Positions 19,743 to 30,893 of a stretch of DNA of 64,000 nt are shown here, in pieces. The stretch covers positions 1,674,001 to 1,738,000 of the forward strand of contig JASFAU010000002.1 in assembly GCA_039704465.1 (NCBI GenBank). Reading direction: 5' to 3'. The position numbers were made by a program, and so were the translations under genes. Positions within the stretch are counted from its first letter, which is position 1. The number at the start of each line of letters is the position of its first letter. The stretch comes from Plasmodiophora brassicae. Its lineage: Eukaryota > Endomyxa > Phytomyxea > Plasmodiophorida > Plasmodiophoridae. The notes beneath the pieces were generated by a model. It was not told the DNA's origin. It made no database searches and saw only the letters and a list, made by a program, of their open reading frames with translations.

Positions 19743-21322
19743 CTAACGCATGGCAGTTGATGACGATTGCAATGCCGTCACGATCTCGGATAATCCCTCG
19801 TCACCGTGCGCCTTGCTTCTGACAATATCGGCCAACGACTGGAGCAGCGTCGGGCAGTGAAACCTCAGCGCCCGGTGCTTCAGGTCGGTACACAGTGCCC
19901 ATATTTCATCGGATGGAGGACTGCCCGCCCCACCTTTCCCCGACAACAGCTTCATCACCTTGGTGAAATCCCGCAATATGGCCTCGTGGTTCACGGACGG
20001 CGGTTCCCGACCTGCATGCTGTAGGATGTACGACGCCGGCGGCATATCTGGATTCGAAGTCAGCAACAATGTTCAGAGTTCGCGGGTCATGTCATACCCA
20101 GTGGAATAGGTTTTGCCTGTGAACTGATAGGATATTCGAAACGAAGAAGGTCGAGTCGCTCGCCAAGCCACGGGATTGACGCGTCAGAAGATAGGACATC
20201 GATGACGATCCGCAACGGGGTCGACGCGCTCGACGCGACTTTCATGAAACCGAAATGGACGATCGGACACGAGGCCAGCTTAACTAGGGCAGACACCTTG
20301 CGCTCCGCGAGCGCGAACGCAAACGCGCTCGCACGATCGGTGTTGCTGATCACTTCGTGACGGGCAACGGCCGCGGTGACAGCCAAATCAACCGGAAGAA
20401 ACCCATGAACGCGGACAACGTTGTCCCAGCCTGAAAGACCTCGGTCCCAAGCAATCGTTGAAGGCAAAGGATCAACTGTGAACGTGAATACAGAGGCGTC
20501 GTCTACGAGCAGCGTTCCCTGGCATTTTGGTGTGGGTACATAGAACAGAGGTTGGTGCCTGATACTGCCGCCAACCTGATACGTCGGATATAGAGCATCA
20601 CAGAAGTCGTCAACAGCAGGACCGACAGACGTGCCAGGCAGATTAATGAAGCAGAACTGGCCGTCACCCGCCAGCACAAGCTGCCTAAGTGCATCGCATT
20701 CGATTTCGCGAGCGCCAAAGCAAACGGTACTAAGCCGAACGAAATAGCTGACAGACACCGCGATATGAAAACGACGATTGGATGCGAGACTCAGGTACGA
20801 CGGACCTCGAGTGAACTCGCCGAATGAACGAGATAAGGCTATCAAGCTGCTGATCGGCGGCGGGATTCCCGGTAAAGCTAATCGATGAGAACCGCATCAC
20901 GTCCCACCCCGGTTGCAACGCGCCATCTGTGATCACGATAACGCTGGTTTGCATCCGAGATTGGAATGCGTACACAGCGTTGTCCAGCAGAACCTGCAAC
21001 GCGGGGCCTAGCAGCGAACTTATGTTTCGAAAGGACAAACAGTGACACGCCAGGTCGTACCTAATGCTGATCGGTCCGCGAGCGATGCCTGGTACAATGC
21101 CTTGCGAATGACCGCGTAGTCGGTCGTATATTCCGCAAGGCAACGGCACCCGGTGGCGTTGAAATCGTACAGCGCGACGGGCTCATGCCCACCCGACCAC
21201 TGCTTCACGCGCTTCAGCACGTGCAGCACGATCAGCTGCATGACATCCTTGCGCGTCCGGTCGCCGCCGCCGACCGTCTCGTCCAGCGACGACGACGTCG
21301 ACAGCAGCAGAATGGTCGGCAT
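19743..21322 (-). CDS. INTS14: Integrator complex subunit 14 (VWA domain)
   Basis: Four exons (21322-21061, 21007-20806, 20747-20098, 20047-19743), with introns of 53, 58 and 50 bp, give 472 residues; human INTS14 is 518. INTS14 pairs with INTS13 and INTS10 in the Integrator complex that processes snRNA and attenuates transcription. Evidence includes an N-terminal VWA-like start (MPTILLLSTSSSLDE), the TSVIVITDGAL strand and the middle beta-barrel region. PWLGERLDLLRFE and the C-terminal helical block (ILRDFTKVMKLLSG, LLQSLADIVRSKA) also match the family order. The MIDAS motif in the first strand is not canonical. Confidence 0.82.
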
Positions 21323-21527
21323 GCCCGCACCCGCCCCAAATATAAAATGGCGGTCGACTCGACAGACAAATCCCCGGCGAGCTGCATCCCCCGACTGGGC
21401 ACCGGAAGTTTGTTGTGGCACAGAGGCAGTGCAGACAACAGTCGAACGCTGCACGGACGATGCTGCACTGACGTGGAGCGTCGCCGAACGCGGTAGAAAC
21501 GTGCACTGCGATATTTTAAAAGTGTGT

Positions 21528-22244
21528 CTACGAGGACGAGGCGCGGTGCGTAAACCGGGCTAGGGCCTGCGCGGCGCGTTCAACGTCGAGGTCGTGTGTG
21601 TACAGGACGCTGGCGTTGAGTTTGCGGTTGGGGAACCCCAGGGATTCCAGGTGGTCGAGTTCATTCGAGTAGTCGGTGGCGACTTTGGAGATGCTCTGCG
21701 ACAGGTCCTGGATGCGGTCGACGGACGATGCGGACGGGGCTGACGATAGGCTCTGGACGACGACGAACGATTCTCTGAGGCTGCTGAAGCTGCGCTCCAT
21801 GTCGGCCTCGACACGGGCGATTACGCCTTCGCTGATGTCGCTGCACCCACTCAACGCGGATTCGGAGAGGTCCTCCTGAACAGCGTCGTCGACGTGTTCC
21901 TCGGTTGCCTGCGACGGGACTTCTTCGCAGAGGTCGAACGATTTATCCTCACGGACGGGGGTCTCATCCACGCGATCCTCCTCCTCCTCGTCGACTGCCC
22001 TATCGACAACGTAGAACCGCGGCAGGCGCCCGATCATTTCGGCGCCTTTGTACGCGTCCAGGGTTGCGAGCAACGCGTCCCGGGCGACGGGGCGCTCGTA
22101 CCCCGGCCGCTCGTAGACGGCAAGGGCACGCGCATCCGCCGCCGACAACGCCCGCGCCAGACCCGCCACCAGGGGCTCCTCCAGGCCAACCCTCAACCGT
22201 CGCAACCGCCCCTGGTACTCGATCTTCACGGTCGTCGTCGCCAT
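21528..22244 (-). CDS. Small PB1-UBA protein, autophagy-receptor-like
   Basis: A 238-residue intron-free frame. The N-terminus (VKIEYQGRLRRLRV, IGRLPRFYVV) has the size and basic strand of a PB1 domain, and the C-terminus (LESLGFPNRKLNASVLY, VERAAQALARF) is a UBA-like ubiquitin-binding helix bundle. The middle is acidic and disordered. PB1 plus UBA is the minimal plan of p62/NBR1-type selective-autophagy receptors. A ZZ finger and an obvious LIR motif were not found, so this role is inference. Divergent from the C2H2 gene, with 384 bp between starts. Confidence 0.6.
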   Translation of the reverse strand: MATTTVKIEYQGRLRRLRVGLEEPLVAGLARALSAADARALAVYERPGYERPVARDALLATLDAYKGAEMIGRLPRFYVVDRAVDEEEEDRVDETPVREDKSFDLCEEVPSQATEEHVDDAVQEDLSESALSGCSDISEGVIARVEADMERSFSSLRESFVVVQSLSSAPSASSVDRIQDLSQSISKVATDYSNELDHLESLGFPNRKLNASVLYTHDLDVERAAQALARFTHRASSS

Positions 22245-22628
22245 TGCAATACACCACGCAGCTTCGGACCGCCGACCCCACTTTCTGCGTTAATCTGCTG
22301 CGGTAGGTCGTGCTCAAGGCTGAAGGACGACATGTACTGCTCCCATCGGCCAGTCTGGGTAAAGAATCGCCGGTGGTTCATCCCGGGCGGAAGATCGCCC
22401 GCAACGGTCGGCGCTGCCGAACGTTTCTCGCAGCCGGATTCCACGGAACTTCCCGTGCCGATGGCGCTGGCCCAGCGCCAGTCTGGGATCATCGTGGCTG
22501 GACGACTGACTCTGACGGGGCGGAATTCCGGGCGCCGTACGGCGTTGCTTCGACTGGGCGCCGGAAACTGCGTGACGCCACATTTGACAAACAACCAAGA
22601 CGGACGAGCGCCTGCAGCGTCCAGGAAC
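22245..22628. promoter_or_regulatory. Divergent promoter region, PB1-UBA gene and C2H2 gene
   Basis: 384 bp between two divergent start codons. No core element could be identified by eye. Confidence 0.3.
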
Positions 22629-22634
22629 ATGACG

Positions 22635-22666
<32 letters not shown>

Positions 22667-23599
22667 GACGGCGTCAAGGGACGACACGCCGACGACAACG
22701 ACGACACCGTCCAGCCTGTCGTGCGATCTGTGCGACGATGCGCACGGGATGACCGCCACCGACCTGCGCAAGCACCGCGCGCAGGCGCACCCGGACGCCC
22801 TGCCCTATGGGTGCAACAAGTGTGGCCGCCGGTTCAAGTGGAGCGGGTCCCTGTCCCGGCACGACCGCATCCACAGCGGCGTCAAACCCTTCAAATGCGA
22901 TGTTTGCGAGCGGCGGTTCACCCGTACGTCGATGCCTGCGCTTTCCGAAGGCGCTTCGTGTCCTGACCCAACGTTACAGAGAGCGTTACCCTGCAGAGGC
23001 ATAAGCGAACGCATACGGGCGAGCGTCCGTTCGTGTGCCCAGTCGAAGGGTGCGGCCGGACGTATGCGTCGAACACGTCGCTGCGGTCGCATCAGAACTC
23101 GAAGCACAAAACGGATACGGAATCGTCGTCGCCGTCGCCGAAGGGCGCCGGGAAGACGGTCGTCGTGAAGGCGACGTCCCCGTCGCCCGTGCCTGCGGCT
23201 GGCGGGGAACCGGCTCCAGCATCCTGGCAGGGCGAAACTGTCGACCCGCTATTGCCCGTTGACAACGGCAACGCGGACGACCTACGCTTTATGCACATGA
23301 CACTACCGAGCTGCGCCCTAAACGATCGTCATCGGCCCGCCGACCTGCTGATGGTGTCCGATGACGACGACCAGCTCAACCGGGACGACTGGAACAACGA
23401 ATTTCGGACGGTACGTCGTGCCCCTGGGGGCCATGCACGGTGGCCGGGGTCGTTGTTGCTGACGTTCGCTTCGTTCGCGCAGAATGCCGTCCTGATGAGC
23501 CCGCTGATGGGGAGTTCCGGTGGTGGCCCCGCCGCACCGTCCTGCGACTATACGATGAGGCCCACGACGCTGTCGCACGACCCGTTCGAGGACTGCTGA
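22629..23599 (+). CDS. C2H2 zinc-finger transcription factor, four fingers
   Basis: Exons 22629-22923 and 22980-23599 (56 bp intron, GTACGT..CAG, phase 1) give 304 residues. After an Ala tract (a GCG run) come four C2H2 fingers: CDLCDDAHG..HRAQAH, CNKCGRRFKW..HDRIH, CDVCERRFTQ..HKRTH and CPVEGCGRTYAS..HQNSKH. The third finger exists only after splicing. TGE(R)P-like linkers (HSGVKPF, HTGERPF) mark a DNA-binding array. The tail is Pro/Ser-rich and acidic (VSDDDDQLNRDD), a possible activation region. Ends tail-to-tail with IFT144, 143 bp apart. Confidence 0.85.
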
Positions 23600-23742
23600 C
23601 GCGTCTCGCGCGCCCTCCCACCCCCCTAATATATTCGCTGTCGCGGGCCGGCCGGGGGCCAGACCCGCCTCGTCAGATGCCTTCCTGTATCCATCATAAA
23701 TACGCCTATACGCCAGTGTTCCGTGTCAGCACGAACGCCCCC

Positions 23743-26700
23743 CTATTGCAGCGCGGGATCCAGCAGGGCCTCGTCGTTCAGGATGGCCTCGCGGTACTCG
23801 ATCTTGGCGGGGTCGCGCGCGCCGCCGCCCGGTGCGAAATCGTCCGCGCTGACCTTGTCGGCCTTCATGATATCGGGGAGGTCGCCGGCGCGCCCCTCCT
23901 TCGCTGGCGCGGCGGCGGGCGGTGCCGTCGCTTGCAGCGGGTCGTGGACGCGCGCGATCGCCCCGGCATTCACGGGCGCCTCGCACATCGGGCACGCGCC
24001 GTTCTCCATCACGAACGACGTCAGCGCGTTGAACAGCGCCGGCGATCGGCACTCGGGGCACTGCGCCCACTCGTCGACGACCATGTGCTTCCCCTGGGCG
24101 ACGGGGCGTCAGTGCTGCCGCACCACACGCACCCTCGTCGTCCGCGTACCGATGCGCAGCAGAACGGGATCGTGTTCTGGCAGAAGACGCAGTCGAGCAG
24201 CGTCTCGGGGATCTGGTTCCCGCAGTACGGGCACGGCGACGTCGGCTCGTCGTCCTCCTCCTGGACGCGCCTCCTGCGGCACGCACGCACGCACCGCTCA
24301 GTCGGCAGACGCGCGCGGGCCACGCGCGCGTACGCACCTGACGACGGCCTCGATGCGCGTCTTGTACTTCCCGTCGATCTGCTGCCGGTACTCGGGGCGC
24401 ATCAGCATCGACGCGTACTCGAACGCGCTGCGCTTCAGGCCGGCCAGCTGGCACTCGATGACGGTCTTGGTCAGGATCGCGACGACGTGGTCGCCGAACC
24501 TGCTGATGTGCTTCGCCGTCCGCATCAGCATCCGCGCCGCCCCGTAGTGGTCCCTGGCCTTCGACAGGCAGCGTGCCAGCACGTAGCTGTGCATCAGGAC
24601 GAGCCCGCGCCGGATCTCCTCGGGCACCGGCCTGCCGTGCGCGACGAGCTCGCGCGCGACACGGAACAGCAGGTCGTGCGCCGCCTTGAACCGCCCGTCG
24701 CGCTGCTCGTCGTCGGCGATGCGCGTCGCGATCGCCGCGGCGCGGTCGAAATCCTCGACGGCGACGAACAGCTGGAACAGGAGCATGGGCGGTTTCGGCG
24801 CGCCGTCCTGCTCGCCGGACAGGTACCGCAGGACGACGCCGGCGAGGTCGTCGGCGTCCGGCGCGCCCGTCGCACGCGCCCGGCGCACCACGCCGATCGC
24901 GTCGCCGACGGACGCCTCCGACCCGTCCGACAGGTACAGGCGCAGGGCGCGCTGGTGCTGGCCCATGCGCAGGCGGCACTGGGCGGCGCGCGCGTACGCG
25001 CCCCGGTTCTCGTAGTACGCGGCGATCGCGCCGACCTGCTCGGCGCTGGCCTCGTCGCCCAGCAGGCCCGCGTACGTCGCCATGCGGTCGTGCGCGTCCG
25101 CCAGCTGGAACGCCTCGTCGGTGCGGCGCGCCAGGATCAGGAACTCGATCGACGCGTCAAAGTCGTGGCGGGTGCGGCAGAACTGGGCGATCAGGGCGGC
25201 GCCCTCGGTCGAGCGCGTGGCGCGCACCAGCGCGAACGCCTTGGCGGGCTCCAGGTGCTCCAGGTTCAGGCGGACGACGCTGACGACGTCGGCGGCGACC
25301 TCGTAGGCGCGCTCGGCTTCGGCGTAGTCGCCCTCGCGCTCCTTGGCCTTGGCGTACTGCGCGTGCAACTTGGGCGTCGTGATCTTCGCCATCAGCGGCG
25401 CCGCCGCCCCGTAGTTCTTCGTCGCGATGTAGATCGCGGCGGCGCGCTCCAGCGCCCCGCTCTCGACGTACAGCGCCGCCGCCTCGTTCAGGTTCGCGCC
25501 CTTGTTCTGCTCCAGGATCGCGCCGCACTCGCGCCGCACCTGGTCCAGGTCGGCGTCGCCGCACGACGCCAGGCGCGCGATAACGGCGCGCCCACCGGCG
25601 ACGTCGCCGGCGTGCATGGCGATGCGGGCCAGGCCCCGTTGGCACGCGCGCCACACGTCGCACCCGGCGGGGAGCGCTTCGGCCGCCCGCGCGTACAGGG
25701 CGCCCGCACCCTCGTACGCGCCGCGCATCTCGAGCTGGGCCGCGTTCTCGCGGCAGATCTCGGGCGCCAGGTGCGGCGCCAGCGTCTGCGCCAGGCGCAA
25801 CGCCCGATCCCAGTGCAGCAGGTCCCGGCGCATGTCCAGCGCCAGGCGCGGCTGCGACGAGCGCAGCAGGGCGCGCTCGGCGTCGTCGTACTGCCCGACG
25901 ATCATCGACACGACGCCGACCAGCAGCTCGGCGTTCTCGATGCCGGCGGCGCGCTCCAGCGCCATCACCTTGGACAGGGCGCCCAGCGACCGGTAGACGT
26001 CCGCGGCCGTGGCGACGTCGAGCGCGACCAGCGCCCGATCCGCCAGCGCCTTCCCGACCAGGTTGACGACGTTGGCGTCCTCGGCCAGCTGCCAGGCGTC
26101 GCGCACGGCGCCCAGCGCGGCGTACTGCCCGCACGTGGCCGCCACGCGATCGGCCGGCAACGCCGATCGCTTCGGGATCGGCGCCGTCGCCGACGACACG
26201 ACGTGCTCGTGCGACGCGAGGATCATCGAGGTCAGCGCGGTCGGGTTGGAGGCGCGCGACCCGAAGATGACGCCGCCCTCGACGCCGAACACGGTGAAGG
26301 CCGGCGGCAGCGACGTCCGCTCGACCGCGTCGACCAGGGCGCCCCGGATCGTCTGCGCCCGGTACACGAACGTCTGCGCCAGGCGCTCCTCGCGGCTGGA
26401 CACGGCGACGAAGACGGTGGCGTTCGACGTGCGGTCCCAGAAGACGGCGCGCGTCGGCACCGGCAGGCCGACGACGGGCACCAGCGAGTGGTCCACCGGG
26501 GAGAACACGAACGCGCCGTTGGCGTCGTCGATGACGACGCAGCGCGTGCCCTGGGCGGACGCGTAGACGGCGCGGATCCCGGTGCTGTGCCGCCACTCGT
26601 CGACGACCGTGTACGCGCCGGCGCCGCCCTCGTCGACGACGACGCACGCGATCGTCCCGGACGCGTACCCGCAGATCAGGAGCGAGTCGGTCAGCGCCAT

Positions 26701-28199
26701 CGCCGTCACGGCGTCGCTGGCGGACGCGCCGGACGCGTCTGGGAACACGCGCGCGTCGTCCGGCCGCGCGATCGGCACGACCTGCACCTGGCGGTTCGTC
26801 GTCAGCGCGGCGACGAACGCGCCGTTCAGGGCGATGGCGCGCACGCTGCCGACAAGGTCGACCTCGCGCACCAGCGCGTGGTCGTCGACCCGGTAGATCC
26901 AGGCCCGGTTGTTCATGCCAACGGCGATCTGCGCGACAAGCTGTCAGCGGGGACGCACCGGGGCGCGCGTGGGTACCCCCACCGTACGTGTGCGGCGCCG
27001 ATGGCCAGGAACGTCGGTTCGATCTCGAGGGCGATCGTCCGGCGGAACGCGGCGTCGTCGGCGTAGGACGCCAGGTGCGTGACCTCGCGCAGGGACGACA
27101 GGTAGACGGGTGCGCCGCGGTAGCACGCACCGAGGGACGGGATCGAGATCAGGTAGCTGGAGACGAGGCCGGCGGTGGTGGCGACCGTCAGGATCTGCCC
27201 GTCGCCGGTCCACTGGACGGCCCGGGCGACGCCCTTCAGGCTGTCCCGGTCGACGGTCGCCAGCTTCAGCTCGCGCCAGTCGGACAGGTCGACGACCCGG
27301 ACGCCGTCGTCGGCGCAGGTCGCGAACATGCTGCCCGCCAGCGTCACCGCCACCGCGTTCATCGACTCGTCGTGCAGCTTCATGCAGTTGAGCTCCTCGC
27401 CGATCTCCTTCATGTGCGTCGAGATGACGACGACGAACCCCTTGGAGAAGGCGGCCAGCAGGTACCCGTCGCCGTACCACTGGTAGTCGACAATGTCGCC
27501 GTACTTCTGCTGGAAGGCCAGCTCGACCGGGTTGGCCGCGTCGTCCAGGTCGAACATGAACACGGTCCTGCGCTCCATGTTCATCGACAGCGTGTTCTCG
27601 CGGTCGACCTTCTTCTCGTTCGCCTTCTTCTCGGCGAACCGGATCGTCACCGGGACGCCCTTCACGGTCGTCTCGTGGAGCGTCGCGCCCTCGGCGTCGC
27701 TGACCGTCACGACGCGGTCGACGGACGCCAACGCCAGCTTGTTCTGCAGGTTCCACCCGCCGCACACGATCTTCTTCGCGTGCTTGCCGACAATGGGCAC
27801 CTTCCGTTTCGTCCTGCTGTTGTACATCAGCAGGTTGCCCTGGGCGGTGCCGACGGCCAGCTGTGGGCCGGTACGCGACCAGAGCAGTATGGTCGGGTCC
27901 TTCAGGTTCGTGTTCAGGTCCGTGCGTTGCCGCGTGCGGGCGCTCCAGAGCGTCACGATGCTGTTGCCGTCCTGGAGCACGGCCAGGTGCTCGCCTTCCT
28001 GGTCCCAGGCCAGCTCCTGGCAGGCGCCGGCGACCGTCAGCTGGAACTGGTCGATCTCCGCGCCGGTGCGCGACCAGAGGCACACCCGCAGGTTCGCGCC
28101 GCACGTCGCCAGCACCGTGCCCGTCGGGTCCCAGGCGATCTTGGCGACCCCGGCGCCATGGACGTCCTCCCCGTGGCTGAACAGGACCTTGGGCGGCAT
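23743..28199 (-). CDS. WDR19: Intraflagellar transport protein IFT144/WDR19 (IFT-A)
   Basis: Four exons (28199-26988, 26928-24338, 24273-24150, 24093-23743) with 59, 64 and 56 bp introns give 1,425 residues; human WDR19 is 1,342. IFT-A drives retrograde ciliary transport and membrane-protein entry into cilia. Family marks: NLLMYNSRTKRKVPIVGKH, VDYQWYGDGYLLAAFS, and AIGAAH joined to IAVGMNNRAW exactly at intron 1. Further marks are LEMRRDLLHWDRALRLA-type repeats (here LDMRRDLLHWDRAL) and TKTVIECQLAGLKRSAF. The C-terminus has two zinc-binding pairs (CPYCGNQ..CVFCQN, CPECRSPAL..CPMCEAP). WD40 propellers occupy about residues 1-640 and helical TPR-like repeats 650-1,280. Its presence implies the organism builds a cilium. 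Confidence 0.97.
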
Positions 28200-28432
28200 C
28201 CTCGTTCGCCGCCTCCTGGCTTCGTGGTGTTGCAGCCCGCCTGTGACCGCCAGGTACCCTGCCGCCGAGCAAGCGCAGCCGCACCCGCTGGCAACGCAGG
28301 GCCATGCATGGCACGGGCGGCGGCCAGGAACAGTGATGTGGCGCGCCCGGGATCGACGTCAATGCACGCGACGATGCACAGTGGACGGCGCTGCATGCGG
28401 TCGCCGATGCCGGTCACGACAACATCGCCACG

Positions 28433-28870
28433 ATGCTCGTTGTGCACCCGATTGGACGAGCGCGTAACTCTTCGATCAAGCGACGGCGTAAGACGTGCGC
28501 TGAAATACGCCTCGCTGACAAACGAAACAAAATGACGCCCGCTGCGACGACTTCCGGAGGACGGCGTGTACCAGCTCACCGACCTGCGCTTGCCAACCGG
28601 CTCTCTGGCACACAACCCGCAAACGCGAACGCTCCGAAGCGTCACCGGGAGACGGCGACGACGGCAGACGACAAACACGGGACCGCAACCACCACCAACG
28701 GCAAGCGTGAATTCAAGTGCTGGCACTGTGCTGGGCCACACAAGATGTCTTCCTGCCCAGCCAATCCGTCGAACGAACGACGTGCCGAGCTGGCACGTCC
28801 GCATAGTGCCGATGGACAGCATCCCATCGGTGAACGTCGTAGAAGTCGGACACCGCTCCGGGTCCTGTGA
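28433..28870 (+). CDS. Short basic ORF with a retroelement-type zinc knuckle
   Basis: A 145-residue frame rich in Arg, Lys and Thr, with one knuckle KCWHCAGPHKMSSCP of spacing CX2CX3HX4C. The same short spacing occurs in the Gag region of the Ty3 element at 11345. It lies 233 bp upstream of the divergent IFT144 start. Either a Gag remnant or a small nucleic-acid-binding protein; the assignment is weak. Confidence 0.4.
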   Translation: MLVVHPIGRARNSSIKRRRKTCAEIRLADKRNKMTPAATTSGGRRVPAHRPALANRLSGTQPANANAPKRHRETATTADDKHGTATTTNGKREFKCWHCAGPHKMSSCPANPSNERRAELARPHSADGQHPIGERRRSRTPLRVL

Positions 28871-29194
28871 GTGCGACGTTGCCAGTCGAATAGGGAATTC
28901 GAGCCACCTTCCCTCACCGTCCCGTAATAGTCTTCCCTCTACGGGGTGTCGGGGGCACTGTGAGTGCGACCCCGTCGGCGCAATCTACGGCAAGAGGGGC
29001 GGACTTTCGGGGCGTCTGCAGTTGACGAGTTGGTTGACAACGCCGTGCATTAGCGAATGCGTGCGCTCACATCGTCGGAGGAAGGCGTTGTTCGGCAGAG
29101 CGTCGAGAGGAATTCGCCCGCATGGGCTTGCGCTTCTCAGCTCATGGTGGACAACTGACTGACAATCGCGTCCTGAAGGAGACGTTGCAACGGG

Positions 29195-29647
29195 GTGCCT
29201 GGAACGAAGGTCTTCCTGCGATCCGCCAAAGGATGTCCATCCCGGGTTGGAAACATACTGGCGAGTTTGATGTCTGGCAATCCCGATAATGGCGGTGTTA
29301 ATTGCATTGGCGTCAAGATCAAGGGCTCCAGCGATTATTTCGATTTCACCACGTTCAACAATCAGCACGTCTCGTGTGTTGCATTTACGAATGTCTATTT
29401 GACAGCGAATCTGGTTCATAGACTGAAGAAGGTGCTCTCGGACGTTGTTGGATGCGACGGCGCCGGGCGCATTTGGGGAACGCATGCCCTTCGGAAGACA
29501 GGCTATTTGTTAGCAATCTGGGGAAATGGTGACCTCGGGCAAATTATGCTTTCAGCACTGCACAAAACCATTGAAAGCGCGAAACGTTATTATGGACCTG
29601 CAGCTGCCTTCCTGAAATTAATACGCATTCATGTCGACATAACGTAA
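29195..29647 (+). pseudogene. Tyrosine recombinase fragment (Crypton-like)
   Basis: The C-terminal catalytic half of a tyrosine recombinase: the box THALRKTGYLLAIWG (HxxR) and the downstream LHKTIESAKRYYG, which carries the nucleophile tyrosine. Eukaryotic tyrosine recombinases of this type belong to Crypton or DIRS-class elements. The N-terminal DNA-binding half and the first catalytic Arg block are not recognisable upstream, so this is a fragment. Its 3' end is duplicated in inverted orientation at about 30120-30287. Confidence 0.65.
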
Positions 29648-30287
29648 TTTCGGAAACTGACTCTCCAACAGGCGCAGCGCTTTGTTACAAGTGGATTACA
29701 CATGGCAGGCGATCCACATGTCCGAACACCGAGAACTCGTGGCTCTGAATGAGACCCATCGGCGGCCTGCCAGATCTGTTTAGCCCTGTCCACTGTCACG
29801 TCGCCGAGTCTTTTCGCCTGCATCATTGCCTGAATGCTCTCATTTTTGGCGTCGATGCTCTGTTCCCTCGCCTGCAGGATGGCTTGTGGAGCGCAATGAT
29901 GTTTCTCGTCCTGTTCGGAGCCAGAACTCTTCATGCCCCCAAGTTCGCAATGAAGATCCGGACATGTCTAAACAAATCTGGCAGGCCGCCGATGGGGTTC
30001 GCATTCAGAGCCACGAGTTCTCGATGATCGGACATGTGGATCGCCTCCCATGTGTAATCCACGTGTAGCGAATCGCTGCGCCTGCTGGAGGGTCAGTTTC
30101 CGATATTACGTTATTTATGTCGACATGAATGCGTATTACTTCTGAATTGATATCATCTTCAGGAACGCAGCTGCAGATCCGTAGTAACGTTTCTCGCTGT
30201 CAACGGTTTTGTGCCGTGCTGAAAGCATAATTTGCCCATGGTCACCTTTTCCCCAGATTGCTAACAAATAGCCTGTCTTCCGAAGGG
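29488..30287. repeat. Inverted duplication of the recombinase 3' end, arms about 300-320 bp
   Basis: Left arm 29488-29783 and right arm 29966-30287 (reverse complement) share the recombinase C-terminus and the downstream non-coding segment (AATACGCATTCATGTCGACATAA, ACCGAGAACTCGTGGCTC read in short pieces). They differ by many point changes and small indels. The loop is about 180 bp. Confidence 0.88.
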
Positions 30288-30306
30288 ACATTATAGTAGG
30301 ACGTTC

Positions 30307-30762
30307 TCATGGACGGCGTGAACGAATTCTTCGCTCTCCCTGAACACTGGATCTCAATGTGGCGGATCGTTCGCAACTTCGCGCGCGTATCCAGATTCGA
30401 CATGTCCCGATCAGCGACGTCGAAATCACCTGCTTCATGATCGATTGTTCTCTTTCCCGGCCATGTACGATGCGCGCATTGGTCCAGCCTTCATCCAAAC
30501 GGTCCTGAACGTATGCGATGACCTTGGGAGGAACTCCACACGGTCCCGAACTTCACTGCAGCCTGAAGTGTTTCATCCATCGTTTCAGCGTGCTCAGAGG
30601 TACCCGCATATCAAGATTGGAGCAGAGAGCGGCCAAGATGTCGGTATTCGTGCACCCGGTTTCGAACTGTTCTCGAAGGAACGCAACAACATTGGCGGGT
30701 GGCGCCCCTATAATCTGTTGGCGCGTGGACAATCCCCAGCACGGCAGAGCGAACAACACCAC
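30307..30762 (-). pseudogene. Relic of an integrase-core transposon gene
   Basis: Two overlapping frames on the minus strand. The first (30762-30553) ends with a helix-turn-helix-like motif, NTDILAALCSNLDMRVPLSTLKRWMKHF. It resembles the segment that precedes integrase-core domains in some eukaryotic DNA transposons. The second (30498-30307) continues with DEGWTNARIVHGRERE. No catalytic core follows; the open frames break up. Confidence 0.4.
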
Positions 30763-30893
30763 GAAGCATCAAAGGGGGCCCACGTTTGACACCGTCATTG
30801 CTCTTGCGTCGGTTGGCCGGCCGATGCGGGTTCGAACAATGTGCATGTCGATCGGCTATTGAAACAATTTGGCGTCGCCGTTTATATCCATGT

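Noticed and set aside
23440..27066. A 1,208-codon open frame on the plus strand across the IFT144 gene
   Set aside because: It is antisense to strongly conserved IFT144 exons and its composition (long Arg/Gln/Val runs) is what GC-rich third positions produce in the opposite frame. Similar long antisense frames cover 42570-43703, 49622-50731 and 26988-28535.
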